45,884 nt of DNA, from contig JAPPEU010000051.1 of assembly GCA_028875245.1 (NCBI GenBank), positions 1 through 45,884 on the forward strand. Direction: 5' to 3'. Made by a program: the position numbers and the translations under genes. How positions within the stretch are numbered: the stretch's first letter is position 1; each line of letters begins with the position of its first letter. The stretch comes from Chloroflexota bacterium. Its GTDB lineage: Bacteria > Chloroflexota > Anaerolineae > Aggregatilineales > Phototrophicaceae. The notes below the pieces were generated by a model. It had not been told where the DNA came from and ran no database searches. It saw only the letters and a list, made by a program, of their open reading frames with translations. Positions 35,442 through 43,801 of the stretch are shown here, piece by piece.

Positions 35442-35936
35442 ATGAACGTCATCAAAGGGTTCCAAACGACGTTGAAGCATCTCATGGATGACGCCGTTAC
35501 CGTGCAGTATCCGGAACAGGTGCAGAAGTTCCATGATCGCTACAAGGGCCGTCATCATCTGCGGCGCTACGAGAACGGCTTGGAAAAATGCATCGGCTGC
35601 TCGCTATGCGCGGCTGCCTGCCCGGCCGACGCCATCTGGGTGGAGGCGGCGGAGAATACGGACGAAGCGCGTTACAGCCCGGGCGAACGTTATGCCAAGA
35701 CCTACGAAATCAACATGCTGCGCTGCATATTCTGCGGGTATTGTGAAGACGCCTGTCCGACCGAGGCGATTCAGCTGGGGCACGAGCATCAGATGTCATT
35801 CACCGATCGCCGCGATGCGATCTATACAAAGGAGATGCTGATTGACGCGCCGGAAGAAGGCGCTCAAGACACGCCGCAGGAGGTTGAAGCGGGCGCCTTT
35901 GACCGGTCCATACCGGATATGGAAGACCCGTCTTGA
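35442..35936 (+). CDS. nuoI: NADH-quinone oxidoreductase subunit I
   Basis: The 23-kDa subunit carrying two 4Fe-4S clusters (N6a and N6b) that relay electrons to N2. 164 residues. The two ligand sets are CIGCSLCAAACP and CIFCGYCEDACP, and the N-terminal helix (GFQTTLKHLMDD) lies along the membrane. RYENGLEKCIGC and the TEAIQLGHE segment are typical. The C-terminal 30 residues are acidic. Last gene before a 337-bp break in the locus. Confidence 0.96.
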   Translation: MNVIKGFQTTLKHLMDDAVTVQYPEQVQKFHDRYKGRHHLRRYENGLEKCIGCSLCAAACPADAIWVEAAENTDEARYSPGERYAKTYEINMLRCIFCGYCEDACPTEAIQLGHEHQMSFTDRRDAIYTKEMLIDAPEEGAQDTPQEVEAGAFDRSIPDMEDPS

Positions 35937-36002
35937 TTGAACCAGAACCCCTCGTGAGTTGCGACCCGGCTCACATAGAAAACGATCAGCCAAAATGGGG
36001 AC

Positions 36003-36079
36003 TGTAGGGGCCTTTCGCTGAAATCCCCGCCGCTATACTATGAATCGGAAGACGGGCGTCTTGACGAGGCGCCCCTGTA
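36003..36079. repeat. 77-bp palindromic element, TGTAGGGGCG family
   Basis: Begins TGTAGGGGC (36003-36011) and ends GCCCCTGTA (36071-36079): inverted ends with one mismatch. The left half forms GGGGCCTTTC-GCT-GAAATCCCC, near-identical to the solo hairpin at 6454-6480; the right half forms GGGCGTCTTGACGAGGCGCCC. Same total length as the element at 1281-1357. It lies inside the nuo gap. Confidence 0.65.
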
Positions 36080-36211
36080 AATTGTCAATTTGATCGGATT
36101 CGTTATTTTTTGTGAGGCATGTGGTGTCATGCAAGTGGCTGCGGTGAAGCAGTGAGAAGCATTCGACTAAGGGTGATTCGCCAAAGATTCGCCACTCGCG
36201 CCTAATGCAAA

Positions 36212-36240
36212 TTGAAGGGGAACGGACATTGTGCTAAAAT
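36212..36240 (+). promoter_or_regulatory. Promoter of the nuoJ-N part
   Basis: TTGAAG (36212-36217), exact 17-bp spacer, TAAAAT (36235-36240), with an extended -10 TG at 36232-36233. It is the best sigma-70-type promoter seen in the window. Expected transcription start is near 36247; a Shine-Dalgarno GGGTGGGA (36256-36263) precedes nuoJ. Confidence 0.65.
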
Positions 36241-36273
36241 GCACAAAGTCATTCTGGGTGGGAATTATCTAGT

Positions 36274-37662
36274 ATGGAATGGTTGTTCCTGGCGGTAAGT
36301 TTCGTGGCGGTTCTGGCTGCCGCTATGATGCTGACGCGGCAAAACGCGGTGCACAGCGCCCTCTTTTTGATCGTCAATTTCGGCTGCGTCGCCTTTCTCT
36401 ACTTGATGCTGGACGCGCCTTTCCTGGCGATGGTGCAGGTGACGGTCTACACCGGCGCGATCATGGTGCTCTTCCTGTTTGTCATCATGCTGCTCGGGGC
36501 GGAGACCACGACTGATACCTCCGGGCGGACGCGCTGGCTGGGGCTGGCGGGCTCCGCTATCGCCATCATTCTCCTCTTGATTTTCGCTTTCCCGATCGCG
36601 TCGGACATGCTGGCGGACGACAAGGCAGAGCCGCTGGATGCGCAAGCGCAACTGCGCCTGATCAATGCGATCCCCGGTGGAGAAGCCGAAGAATTCACCG
36701 TGATGGAAATGGGTTTCGCCATGCCGCTGGCCGGCACGGTGCGGGCGAATGTCGCGCTGGACGCCGTCGACGCGTCCCTGCCGGACGACAGAATCGACGG
36801 TGTCATTTACGATGATCCGCGGGAAGTGGCGCGCGGCTACCGCGAACTTGCAGCGGGCGATTACACGATCATCGTCGGGGTCAGCGATGGCAGTTATGCC
36901 TCGGGTCCCATCTTCACGAAAGACCTGGCGCTGACGCCGGATTCGGCGACATCGGTGGTGGTCTTCGAAAATGCGGAAGACTTGATCGACGTTGCTGTGC
37001 TTTCCGATGACCTCAGCGCGCCGGCCGTCGGCAAAATGCGCCTCACGCTCTTCAACGCCGTCACTGACCGGCAGGTGTCCCTGGTCGAAGTCGGGCAATA
37101 CACCGAGCGCCGCAGTTTGTGCGATGACGGCTCTTGCAGCAGGTTGATCCCTCATCGCCGCTTGATCGATCAATTGCCCGCCGGCGATCACATCAGCCTT
37201 GAACTCGACGAAGGCAGCTACAATCTGGCCTTCGTTGATCAAGATCAGAATGTCCTGCGCATCTTGGCCGATTACCAGGCGGAACGTGGACTGATCGAGA
37301 CGCGCGCGCTTGTGCGGGAGCCGGGACCGCCCGGCAGCCAGGCGAGCTACCGAGCCGCTGTTTACAATGCGCTGGCTGTACCGGCCTTTGGCAGCCCTGA
37401 AGCGGTCGGGCAGGTCTTGTTCATCGAGTACGTCTTGCCGGTGATGCTGGTGGGCATGCTGCTGCTGGTCGCCTTGATTGGCGTGATTGTGCTGGCGCGG
37501 CCCGATGCGCTGGCGCAGGCGGAGCGCCGCCGCATCAATCGCCGCCGGCGGGTCAATCGTCCGCTTGTCAGCGTGATTTCGCAGCAGACGGGCGCCGATG
37601 TTTTAAGCGGGGAATACCAGGCGAAACTGCCCGGCGGTCCCGCTGATGGTTCAGCCGAGTGA
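36274..37662 (+). CDS. nuoJ: NADH-quinone oxidoreductase subunit J with a large DUF4397-like insert
   Basis: 462 residues, two to three times the usual NuoJ length. The family core is intact: helices near 2-20, 27-47, 50-74 (MVQVTVYTGAIMVLFLFVIM, the pi-bulge helix) and 86-109, and the final helix near 380-405 (LFIEYVLPVMLVGMLLLVAL), preceded by the usual GSPEAVGQ. Between helices 4 and 5 lie about 250 extra residues (about 115-368). They look like two DUF4397-type beta-sandwich repeats: LRLINAIPGGEAEEF ... LAAGDYTIIVGV ... LTPDSATSVVVF, and again MRLTLFNAVTDRQVSLVEVG ... LPAGDHISLELDEGSYNLAF. With the known N-out topology of NuoJ this loop faces outside. It has one cysteine pair, C283 and C288 (CDDGSC). 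Own promoter upstream. Confidence 0.92.
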   Translation: MEWLFLAVSFVAVLAAAMMLTRQNAVHSALFLIVNFGCVAFLYLMLDAPFLAMVQVTVYTGAIMVLFLFVIMLLGAETTTDTSGRTRWLGLAGSAIAIILLLIFAFPIASDMLADDKAEPLDAQAQLRLINAIPGGEAEEFTVMEMGFAMPLAGTVRANVALDAVDASLPDDRIDGVIYDDPREVARGYRELAAGDYTIIVGVSDGSYASGPIFTKDLALTPDSATSVVVFENAEDLIDVAVLSDDLSAPAVGKMRLTLFNAVTDRQVSLVEVGQYTERRSLCDDGSCSRLIPHRRLIDQLPAGDHISLELDEGSYNLAFVDQDQNVLRILADYQAERGLIETRALVREPGPPGSQASYRAAVYNALAVPAFGSPEAVGQVLFIEYVLPVMLVGMLLLVALIGVIVLARPDALAQAERRRINRRRRVNRPLVSVISQQTGADVLSGEYQAKLPGGPADGSAE

Positions 37663-37681
37663 AGGCGGGAGAAACCAGGCG

Positions 37682-37990
37682 ATGAATCCAATCGGCGCCG
37701 AACCCTATATCGTCTTGAGCATGGTGCTGTTTTTGCTGGGCGCGCTGGGCGTGCTCATGCGGCGGAACGCCATCCTGGTTTTTATGTCGGTCGAGCTAAT
37801 GCTGAATTCGGCGAATCTGGCGCTGGTTGCCTTCGCGCGCGAGTGGGGCCAGGTCAACGGGCATGTGTTTGTGTTCTTTGTGATGACCGTGGCGGCGGCC
37901 GAAGTGGCGGTCGGCCTGGCGCTGATCGTGAATATATTCCGCGAGCGTCAAAGCATCAATATTGACGACTTGCAGCAGATGCGAGGCTGA
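37682..37990 (+). CDS. nuoK: NADH-quinone oxidoreductase subunit K
   Basis: A small membrane-arm subunit related to MrpC, 102 residues with three helices (about 8-26, 30-51 and 60-85). The two conserved proton-path glutamates are visible in SVELMLNSANLALV and in AAAEVAVGLAL. The ATG at 37682 gives the standard N-terminus (IGAEPYIVLSMVLFLLGALG); an in-frame ATG at 37646 overlaps nuoJ and is less likely. CAGGCG precedes the start. Confidence 0.95.
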   Translation: MNPIGAEPYIVLSMVLFLLGALGVLMRRNAILVFMSVELMLNSANLALVAFAREWGQVNGHVFVFFVMTVAAAEVAVGLALIVNIFRERQSINIDDLQQMRG

Positions 37991-38019
37991 CAGATCGCCA
38001 TCGGAAGAGGCTTGAGCCA

Positions 38020-40518
38020 ATGGAAAACCTCCCGCTTCTAGTCCCGCTTGTGATACTTGTGCCGGCGCTCGGCGCATTTGTCAATTTTTTCTTCGGCGCC
38101 AGGTTCGAGGAAAAATGGTCGGGCTATATCGCCTGTTTCGCTTCCATATTCGCCTTCATCGTTTCCTTGCTTCTCTTGACTTATGTGACGGGCACGAATG
38201 GCGGCGCGGCGGTCGTCAACCCGCCCTTTGTGGATGGCTGGCTGCGGATCGACTCCATCGGTCTTGATATCTCCTGGCAGCAGCGGGTGGATTCGCTCAG
38301 CGTGACGATGATGCTGGTCGTGACTGGCGTCGGCTCGCTGATTCATCTCTACGCCCGCGGCTACATGCACGGCGACAAGTGGTATCCGCGCTTCTTCGCC
38401 TATCTGAATATGTTCCTGGCTTTCATGCTCATCCTGGTCACAGCGAACAACTTCCTGATGCTATTCGTCGGCTGGGAGGGCGTGGGCTTGTGCTCATTCT
38501 TGCTCATTGGCTTCTGGTGGGACAAGAAGGCGCCCGAGGGCTGGAAGAACAGCAACGCCGCGCGCAAGGCCTTCATCGTCAATCGCATCGGTGATTTCGG
38601 TCTGCTGATGGCGATGTTTCTGATCTTCTGGACCTTCGGCACGCTTGACTTCCATAAGGCGGGCGAGTTGCCCAATACGGAAGCGAAGTATCTCGTCAGC
38701 TGGCGCGAGCACAACGGTCTGCTGGAACATAAAGAAGAAGTGGACGCGGCCAGCGACGACTATGACAAGGCTTACAAGTGCGTCCCGGCGGGCGCCGATG
38801 AACATGCGGATGACGCACACGGCGATGAGGCGCATAGCGCTGCCAATCCGCTGGCCAAGGACATTCGCGCCATCTACTGCGACAATCAGCATTTCGATGT
38901 CGAGCTCCTTGGCGTTTTCGGGCAGACGACCGAGCGCTTTGGCAATGGCGAGCCTGTCGACTTCGGCAGTTTCCAGATGGCATTCGATGATGTCATCCTC
39001 TTGATCGCGCTCTTTGTGCTTCTCGGCGTCACCGGGAAATCGGCGCAGATCCCGCTCTTCGTCTGGCTGCCTGACGCGATGGCGGGGCCGACGCCGGTGA
39101 GCGCGCTGATACACGCGGCGACGATGGTGACCGCCGGCGTCTTTATTTTGGTGCGCTCCAATGTTTTCTTGTGGGAGCTGAATCACGGCGGCTATGTCAT
39201 CGGCTTGATCATCACGCTGGTGGGCGCGGGCACTGCGCTCATGGCGGGTTACATCGCGCTGGGTCAGTGGGATATCAAACGCGTGCTGGCTTATTCGACG
39301 ATCTCGCAGCTCGGCTTCATGGTGGCGGCCGTCGGGATTGGCGCCTATGTGGCGGCGATGTTCCACCTGGTCACGCATGCGGTTTTCAAGGCGCTGCTCT
39401 TCCTCGGCAGCGGGTCGGTCATCCATGGCGTTGAGCACGGTCATCATCACGCGCATGAGCATGGTCACGGGGTAGATCATCACGACGACCATGCTTCCCC
39501 CCATAGCGATGGGGAGACCGATGGGGGGTTCGACGCGCAGGATATGCGCAATATGGGTGGTTTGCGCAAGCGGATGCCCATCACCTACATCACATATTTA
39601 ATCGGTACGCTGGCGCTGGCCGGGATCTTCCCCTTCGCCGGCTTCTGGTCGAAAGACGAAATCCTGGCTGATGCCTGGTTTGAGGGCTTCGAGCACAACG
39701 ACTTGAGCGGCTTCATCGCCTTTGGCGTACTGCTGATCGCGGCCGCTTTCACCGCCTTCTACATGTGGCGGCAAATCGTGCTTGTCTTCTTTGATGACGC
39801 GCGCAGCGAAGCCGCTGAGCAGGCGCCGGAGAGCAATGGCGCGATGCTGCTGCCGCTGCTGATTCTGGCGGTCTTCAGCATCATCATCGGGTTCATCAAC
39901 GTGCCGAAGTCAACACCGATTTTCGACGGCATCTATGCGACCTACGAATTCAAGCACTTTCTGGAACACAGCCTGGTCAGCGTCTCGCGCGGCCACTCTT
40001 TGGATTTCAATGTCTCGGTTGCCGGCATAGCCCTGGCTCTGGGAATCGTTTCCATTCTCGTCGCCAATCGCATTTATAAAGGCAATGGGCTGGCGAGCGG
40101 CAATCGCGATCTGCTGGAAGCAGGCGGCGGCTCGCGACCGTTGTTCCGGCTGGCGAACGCGCGTCTCTATTGGGACGAGATTTACGCCGCCGTGATTGAG
40201 CAGCCCTTCAACAGGCTGGCGACGTTCCTCGCCGACCGCGTTGACTGGGATTTCCTGCACAATTATTTTCACGACAGCATCATCAAGCGCGGCTTCGACA
40301 CAATTGGCGAATTGCTCAGCAAGCCCTTTGATCTCGGCATTGTCGACGGGGCGGTTAATGGCGTCGGCGCGTTTGTGCAGCGGGCGGCGGAGTGGATGCG
40401 GCGCTCGCAAACCGGCTATGTGCGGCTCTACGCGGTGGTCTTGTTCATTGGCGTCGTCGCTGTCATTATCCTGATGATAACTCCCTTTATTCAGACGCTG
40501 CTCGCAGGCGGCGCTTAA
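38020..40518 (+). CDS. nuoL: NADH-quinone oxidoreductase subunit L with two inserted loops
   Basis: The distal antiporter-like proton-pumping subunit, 832 residues against the usual 610-700. The core is complete: NFLMLFVGWEGVGLCSFLLI, GKSAQIPLFVWLPDAMAGPT and PVSALIHAATMVTAGVF, LAYSTISQLGFM, HAVFKALLFLGSGSVIHG, FAGFWSKDEIL, and the long C-terminal lateral helix. Insert 1 (about 210-325) sits before the GKSAQ helix. It is acidic, with AGADEHADDAHGDEAH and two cysteines (C254, C287), and faces outside by helix counting. Insert 2 (473-495) has 11 His in 23 residues, just after SVIHG; helix counting puts it on the cytoplasmic side. The frame is unbroken throughout. Confidence 0.95.
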   Translation: MENLPLLVPLVILVPALGAFVNFFFGARFEEKWSGYIACFASIFAFIVSLLLLTYVTGTNGGAAVVNPPFVDGWLRIDSIGLDISWQQRVDSLSVTMMLVVTGVGSLIHLYARGYMHGDKWYPRFFAYLNMFLAFMLILVTANNFLMLFVGWEGVGLCSFLLIGFWWDKKAPEGWKNSNAARKAFIVNRIGDFGLLMAMFLIFWTFGTLDFHKAGELPNTEAKYLVSWREHNGLLEHKEEVDAASDDYDKAYKCVPAGADEHADDAHGDEAHSAANPLAKDIRAIYCDNQHFDVELLGVFGQTTERFGNGEPVDFGSFQMAFDDVILLIALFVLLGVTGKSAQIPLFVWLPDAMAGPTPVSALIHAATMVTAGVFILVRSNVFLWELNHGGYVIGLIITLVGAGTALMAGYIALGQWDIKRVLAYSTISQLGFMVAAVGIGAYVAAMFHLVTHAVFKALLFLGSGSVIHGVEHGHHHAHEHGHGVDHHDDHASPHSDGETDGGFDAQDMRNMGGLRKRMPITYITYLIGTLALAGIFPFAGFWSKDEILADAWFEGFEHNDLSGFIAFGVLLIAAAFTAFYMWRQIVLVFFDDARSEAAEQAPESNGAMLLPLLILAVFSIIIGFINVPKSTPIFDGIYATYEFKHFLEHSLVSVSRGHSLDFNVSVAGIALALGIVSILVANRIYKGNGLASGNRDLLEAGGGSRPLFRLANARLYWDEIYAAVIEQPFNRLATFLADRVDWDFLHNYFHDSIIKRGFDTIGELLSKPFDLGIVDGAVNGVGAFVQRAAEWMRRSQTGYVRLYAVVLFIGVVAVIILMITPFIQTLLAGGA

Positions 40519-40533
40519 GGAGAACGCAGTCCT

Positions 40534-42141
40534 ATGGATGTAACCGGACTTTCGCTCACAACAATCACGCTGTTTCTGCCGATGGTCGGGCTGGCCATTT
40601 TGCTTTTCATGAATGGCGAGACGCAAAAGGCGAATCTGAAGTGGGTTGCCTTCGCGACCAGCGTCGTCACTTTTGTCGCCTCGGTCTTGATGTGGGTCAA
40701 CTTCGATCCGTCCACGGCCGGGCTGCAAATGGTGCAGCGCAACACCTGGGCGGAGGTCTCCCTGGGCGAGTCCGTCATCAATGTCAGTTACTTCGTCGGC
40801 GTGGATGGCATCAGCATGCTGCTCGTTCTGCTCACGACTTTCATCATGCCGATCTCGATACTCGGCTCCTTCGGCAGCCATATCTTTGAAGAGCGCGGGC
40901 GCGAGAAGCTGTACTACATCTTTTTGATGCTGCTTGAATGGTCGATGATCGGCGTCTTCGTGGTTCACGATTTGATTATCTTCTACGTCTTTTGGGAAGT
41001 GACGCTGGTGCCGATGTATTTCCTGATCGGCATCTGGGGCTCGGAAGAGCGGATCTACGCCGCGGTCAAATTCTTCCTGTATACGATGGCGGGCTCCATC
41101 TTGATGCTGATCGCCATTCTTTATGTCGGCAATCGCGCCGGCACCTTCAGCACCTATAGCGCCGGCGGCGATATCGGCGTGATCGAGCGCGTGCAAACCT
41201 GGGAAGCCGAGGGCACGTACTGGGATGCCCTTGGGCCGGAAGGCGAAAGCGAAGACGCGGGCTTCCTGTTCAATTCGGTTGAGAGCTGGCTTTTCCTGGG
41301 CTTCCTGGTGGCATTTGCCATAAAAGTGCCGATCTTCCCCTTCCACAGCTGGCTGCCCGACGCGCATGTGCAGGCGCCAACAGCCGGCTCGGTGATCCTG
41401 GCGGGCGTGCTGCTAAAGATGGGGACCTATGGAATCGTGCGTTTCAACTTGAATTTATTCCCCGAGGCGACGGTGGCCTGGGCGCCGACCATCGCCTTTC
41501 TGGGCGTCGTCGGCATCATCTACGGCGCCTGGGTCAGTTACGCGCAAGACAACGTCAAAAAGCTGGTCGCGTATTCGTCGGTCAGCCACCTCGGTTTCGT
41601 CGTCGTCGGCATCTTCGCTCTCAACGCGCAGGGCCTGCAGGGCGCAACCCTGCAAATGGTCAACCACGGCATCAGCACGGGTGGCCTCTTCTTGATTGTC
41701 GGCATGCTCTACGAGCGCTGGCATACCAAAGAGATGGCGGATTATGGCGGCATTTGGAAGGTGATGCCCTTGTTTGGCGGGATCAGCCTGGTCATCTCGC
41801 TCAGCAGCATGGGCTTGCCCGGCTTGAACGGATTCATCGGCGAATTCACGATTCTGCTCGGCTCGCTGGGCAGCGATTATCTTGGGTTCGCTTTTACGCT
41901 GTTCGCGACGCTGGGTGTCATCATGGCGGCGGTTTACCTGCTGAAAATGTTCCAGCACGTCTTCATGGGCGAATTGAAGCGACCACTGAGCGGCGAAGAC
42001 GGCTACAAACTGACCTGGAGCGAGAAGGCGGCTTTCATCCCGATCATCATCATGATCTTCTGGATGGGCATTCAGCCGATTGTCTTCTTCAATCTGCTGG
42101 ATGTCTCGGTGGATAGCATCGTCGCCCTGTTCGTTCGCTAG
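40534..42141 (+). CDS. nuoM: NADH-quinone oxidoreductase subunit M
   Basis: The middle antiporter-like pump subunit, 535 residues, about 14 helices. Markers are YFVGVDGISMLLVLLTTF, the proton-path Glu in YVFWEVTLVPMYFLIGIWG, KVPIFPFHSWLPDAHVQAPT and AGSVILAGVLLKMG, and SVSHLGFVVVGIF. The loop before the KVPIFPFH helix is enlarged by roughly 40 residues (about 200-250, TYSAGGDIGVIERVQTWEAE and following) at the same position as NuoL insert 1, but without cysteines. Starts 15 bases after nuoL with AAGGAG upstream. Confidence 0.96.
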   Translation: MDVTGLSLTTITLFLPMVGLAILLFMNGETQKANLKWVAFATSVVTFVASVLMWVNFDPSTAGLQMVQRNTWAEVSLGESVINVSYFVGVDGISMLLVLLTTFIMPISILGSFGSHIFEERGREKLYYIFLMLLEWSMIGVFVVHDLIIFYVFWEVTLVPMYFLIGIWGSEERIYAAVKFFLYTMAGSILMLIAILYVGNRAGTFSTYSAGGDIGVIERVQTWEAEGTYWDALGPEGESEDAGFLFNSVESWLFLGFLVAFAIKVPIFPFHSWLPDAHVQAPTAGSVILAGVLLKMGTYGIVRFNLNLFPEATVAWAPTIAFLGVVGIIYGAWVSYAQDNVKKLVAYSSVSHLGFVVVGIFALNAQGLQGATLQMVNHGISTGGLFLIVGMLYERWHTKEMADYGGIWKVMPLFGGISLVISLSSMGLPGLNGFIGEFTILLGSLGSDYLGFAFTLFATLGVIMAAVYLLKMFQHVFMGELKRPLSGEDGYKLTWSEKAAFIPIIIMIFWMGIQPIVFFNLLDVSVDSIVALFVR

Positions 42142-42149
42142 GAGAGAAC

Positions 42150-43688
42150 ATGTTTGAATCGCCCACTATTGCGGAATTCCTGGCGGGTTCCAATCTCGCG
42201 TCCACACTTCCCGGCACGCTGCTGCTGACCTGGACGTTGATTCTGGTCCTGGTTGATCTCTTCGCCGGGGAAGACCGCGCGCATTGGACGCCGGTGATGG
42301 CATGCATCGGCCTGGGCATCAGCTTCCTGGCGAACCTGTTTGTCTATGCGCCGGCCGAAGGCGAGCAGATCGCGCTTTATGGCATGTTTGTCGCCGACGC
42401 CTTCACCGGCTTCCTGAATATGGTGATTCTTGTCGCCACCTTGATTGCGATCCTGATGAGTTGGGATTATCTCAACCGCGCCGATATTCATCGCGGCGAG
42501 TATTACATCCTGGCGCTTATTTCTTCCGCCGGCGCCATGTTCATGGTGGCCGCCAATGATTTGATAGTCATCTTCGTCGCGCTTGAGCTCTTGAGCATCC
42601 CGCTGTACATCTTGTCGGCCTTCCGCTCGATCAAGAATGACGGCAGCGATTTGGCGCTGAAATCGGAAGAAAGCGGCATGAAGTACTTCATCCTGGGCGC
42701 CTTTTCCAGCGCGTTCCTGGTCTTCGGCGCGGCGCTGGTCTATGGCGCGACCGGGGCCACCAACATCCCGCAGATCTTCAGCCTCGCCGGCGGCATCGTG
42801 GGTGAGACATCCTCCGCCGCCTTCTATCTCCTGATTGGCGCCGCCCTGCTCTTTGTCGGCCTGGGTTTCAAAGTAGCGGTCGTTCCTTTCCACATGTGGA
42901 CGCCGGATGTATACGAAGGGGCGCCGACGCCGGTGACGGCCTTCATGAGCGTGACCGCCAAAATCGGCGGCTTTGCGGCGCTGCTGCGCCTGCTTGTGAC
43001 CGGGCTCTCGGTTTTGGTCCTGGCTGAGGGCGGGGCGGCGGTCTGGCAATCGACAGCGACCGTTATCGCGATATTGACGCTGGTGTTGGGGAATTTCGTC
43101 GCCATATCGCAGCGCAGCTTGAAACGGATGCTGGCTTATTCGTCCATCGCGCATGCCGGTTATATCATGGTGGCGGTGGCGGCCGCGGGTACAGCCAATG
43201 TCATCGACGCCGCCACGCAAGGCGCGCTCATCTATATGATGGCGTATATGTTCACAAATCTGGGCGCCTTTGCGGTGGTCATGGCCATAGAGCGGGAAGA
43301 CGGCAGCGGCGGCAATATCGAGGACATCACCGGTTTGGCCCGCTCGCGCCCGCTGATGGCGATGGCGATGACCATTTTCATGCTCAGCTTGACCGGCATT
43401 CCGCTGACCGCCGGCTTCGTCGGCAAGTTCATGGTCTTCGCCTCGGCGATTCAGGCCGGCTTGTTTGGCCTGGCGGTTATTGGCGTGCTGACCAGCGTCG
43501 TGAGCGCATTCTATTATGTGCGCGTCGTGGTCAATATGTACCTGCGCGATGGCTCGGCCGAGTTGCAGCCGGCGCTGGAAACCCAGTATGTTCGCTGGGC
43601 GATTAATATCGCGCTGGCTGGCACGATGATCTTCGGCATTTTCTATCCGCTGGCGACCAATCTGGTGAGCATGGTGAGCATCGCTTAA
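42150..43688 (+). CDS. nuoN: NADH-quinone oxidoreductase subunit N
   Basis: The third antiporter-like pump subunit, 512 residues, close to the usual 480-500. Markers are FVALELLSIPLYILSAF with the key Glu, ESGMKYFILGAFSSAFLVFG, KVAVVPFHMWTPDVYEGAPT and PVTAFMSVTAKIGGF, LKRMLAYSSIAHAGYI, and LTGIPLTAGFVGKFMVF. No large insertion, unlike NuoH, J, L and M. Last gene of the locus; GGAGAG precedes the ATG. No T-rich terminator was seen after the stop. Confidence 0.96.
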   Translation: MFESPTIAEFLAGSNLASTLPGTLLLTWTLILVLVDLFAGEDRAHWTPVMACIGLGISFLANLFVYAPAEGEQIALYGMFVADAFTGFLNMVILVATLIAILMSWDYLNRADIHRGEYYILALISSAGAMFMVAANDLIVIFVALELLSIPLYILSAFRSIKNDGSDLALKSEESGMKYFILGAFSSAFLVFGAALVYGATGATNIPQIFSLAGGIVGETSSAAFYLLIGAALLFVGLGFKVAVVPFHMWTPDVYEGAPTPVTAFMSVTAKIGGFAALLRLLVTGLSVLVLAEGGAAVWQSTATVIAILTLVLGNFVAISQRSLKRMLAYSSIAHAGYIMVAVAAAGTANVIDAATQGALIYMMAYMFTNLGAFAVVMAIEREDGSGGNIEDITGLARSRPLMAMAMTIFMLSLTGIPLTAGFVGKFMVFASAIQAGLFGLAVIGVLTSVVSAFYYVRVVVNMYLRDGSAELQPALETQYVRWAINIALAGTMIFGIFYPLATNLVSMVSIA

Positions 43689-43745
43689 ACGCGGTGGGTC
43701 AAATGGCGCGGCGCTTTCACGGGGTTGAGCCACGGGCTCGCCTCG

Positions 43746-43774
43746 TTTTCAATTCTCGCGATATTCGGTATGAT
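43746..43774 (+). promoter_or_regulatory. Candidate promoter of the EamA gene
   Basis: TTTTCA (43746-43751), 17-bp spacer, TATGAT (43769-43774). The start near 43781 fits the ATG at 43802 and excludes the in-frame start at 43694. Confidence 0.45.
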
Positions 43775-43801
43775 GCAATCAAGCAGATCTCCTGGGCGAT
43801 C

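Larger units (their letters stand above)
35937..36273. other. Noncoding gap splitting the nuo locus
   Basis: 337 bp between nuoI and nuoJ, in a locus otherwise packed with gaps of 0-95 bases. It holds the 77-bp palindromic element (36003-36079) and a promoter with an extended -10 (36212-36240). No ORF or terminator with a T tract was seen. Confidence 0.6.

Noticed and set aside
36274..37662. NuoJ length as an accidental fusion of nuoJ with a separate gene
   Set aside because: The final NuoJ helix and its GSPEAVGQ lead-in lie after the extra domain in the same frame, so this is an internal insertion and not an end-to-end fusion.
42138..43733. Long minus-strand open frame opposite nuoN (531 codons), and similar ones opposite nuoL/nuoM and nuoD
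   Set aside because: The translations are rich in Arg, His, Gln and Asp, as expected for the antisense of GC-rich membrane-protein genes. They have no family motif, and the plus strand encodes clear complex I subunits.
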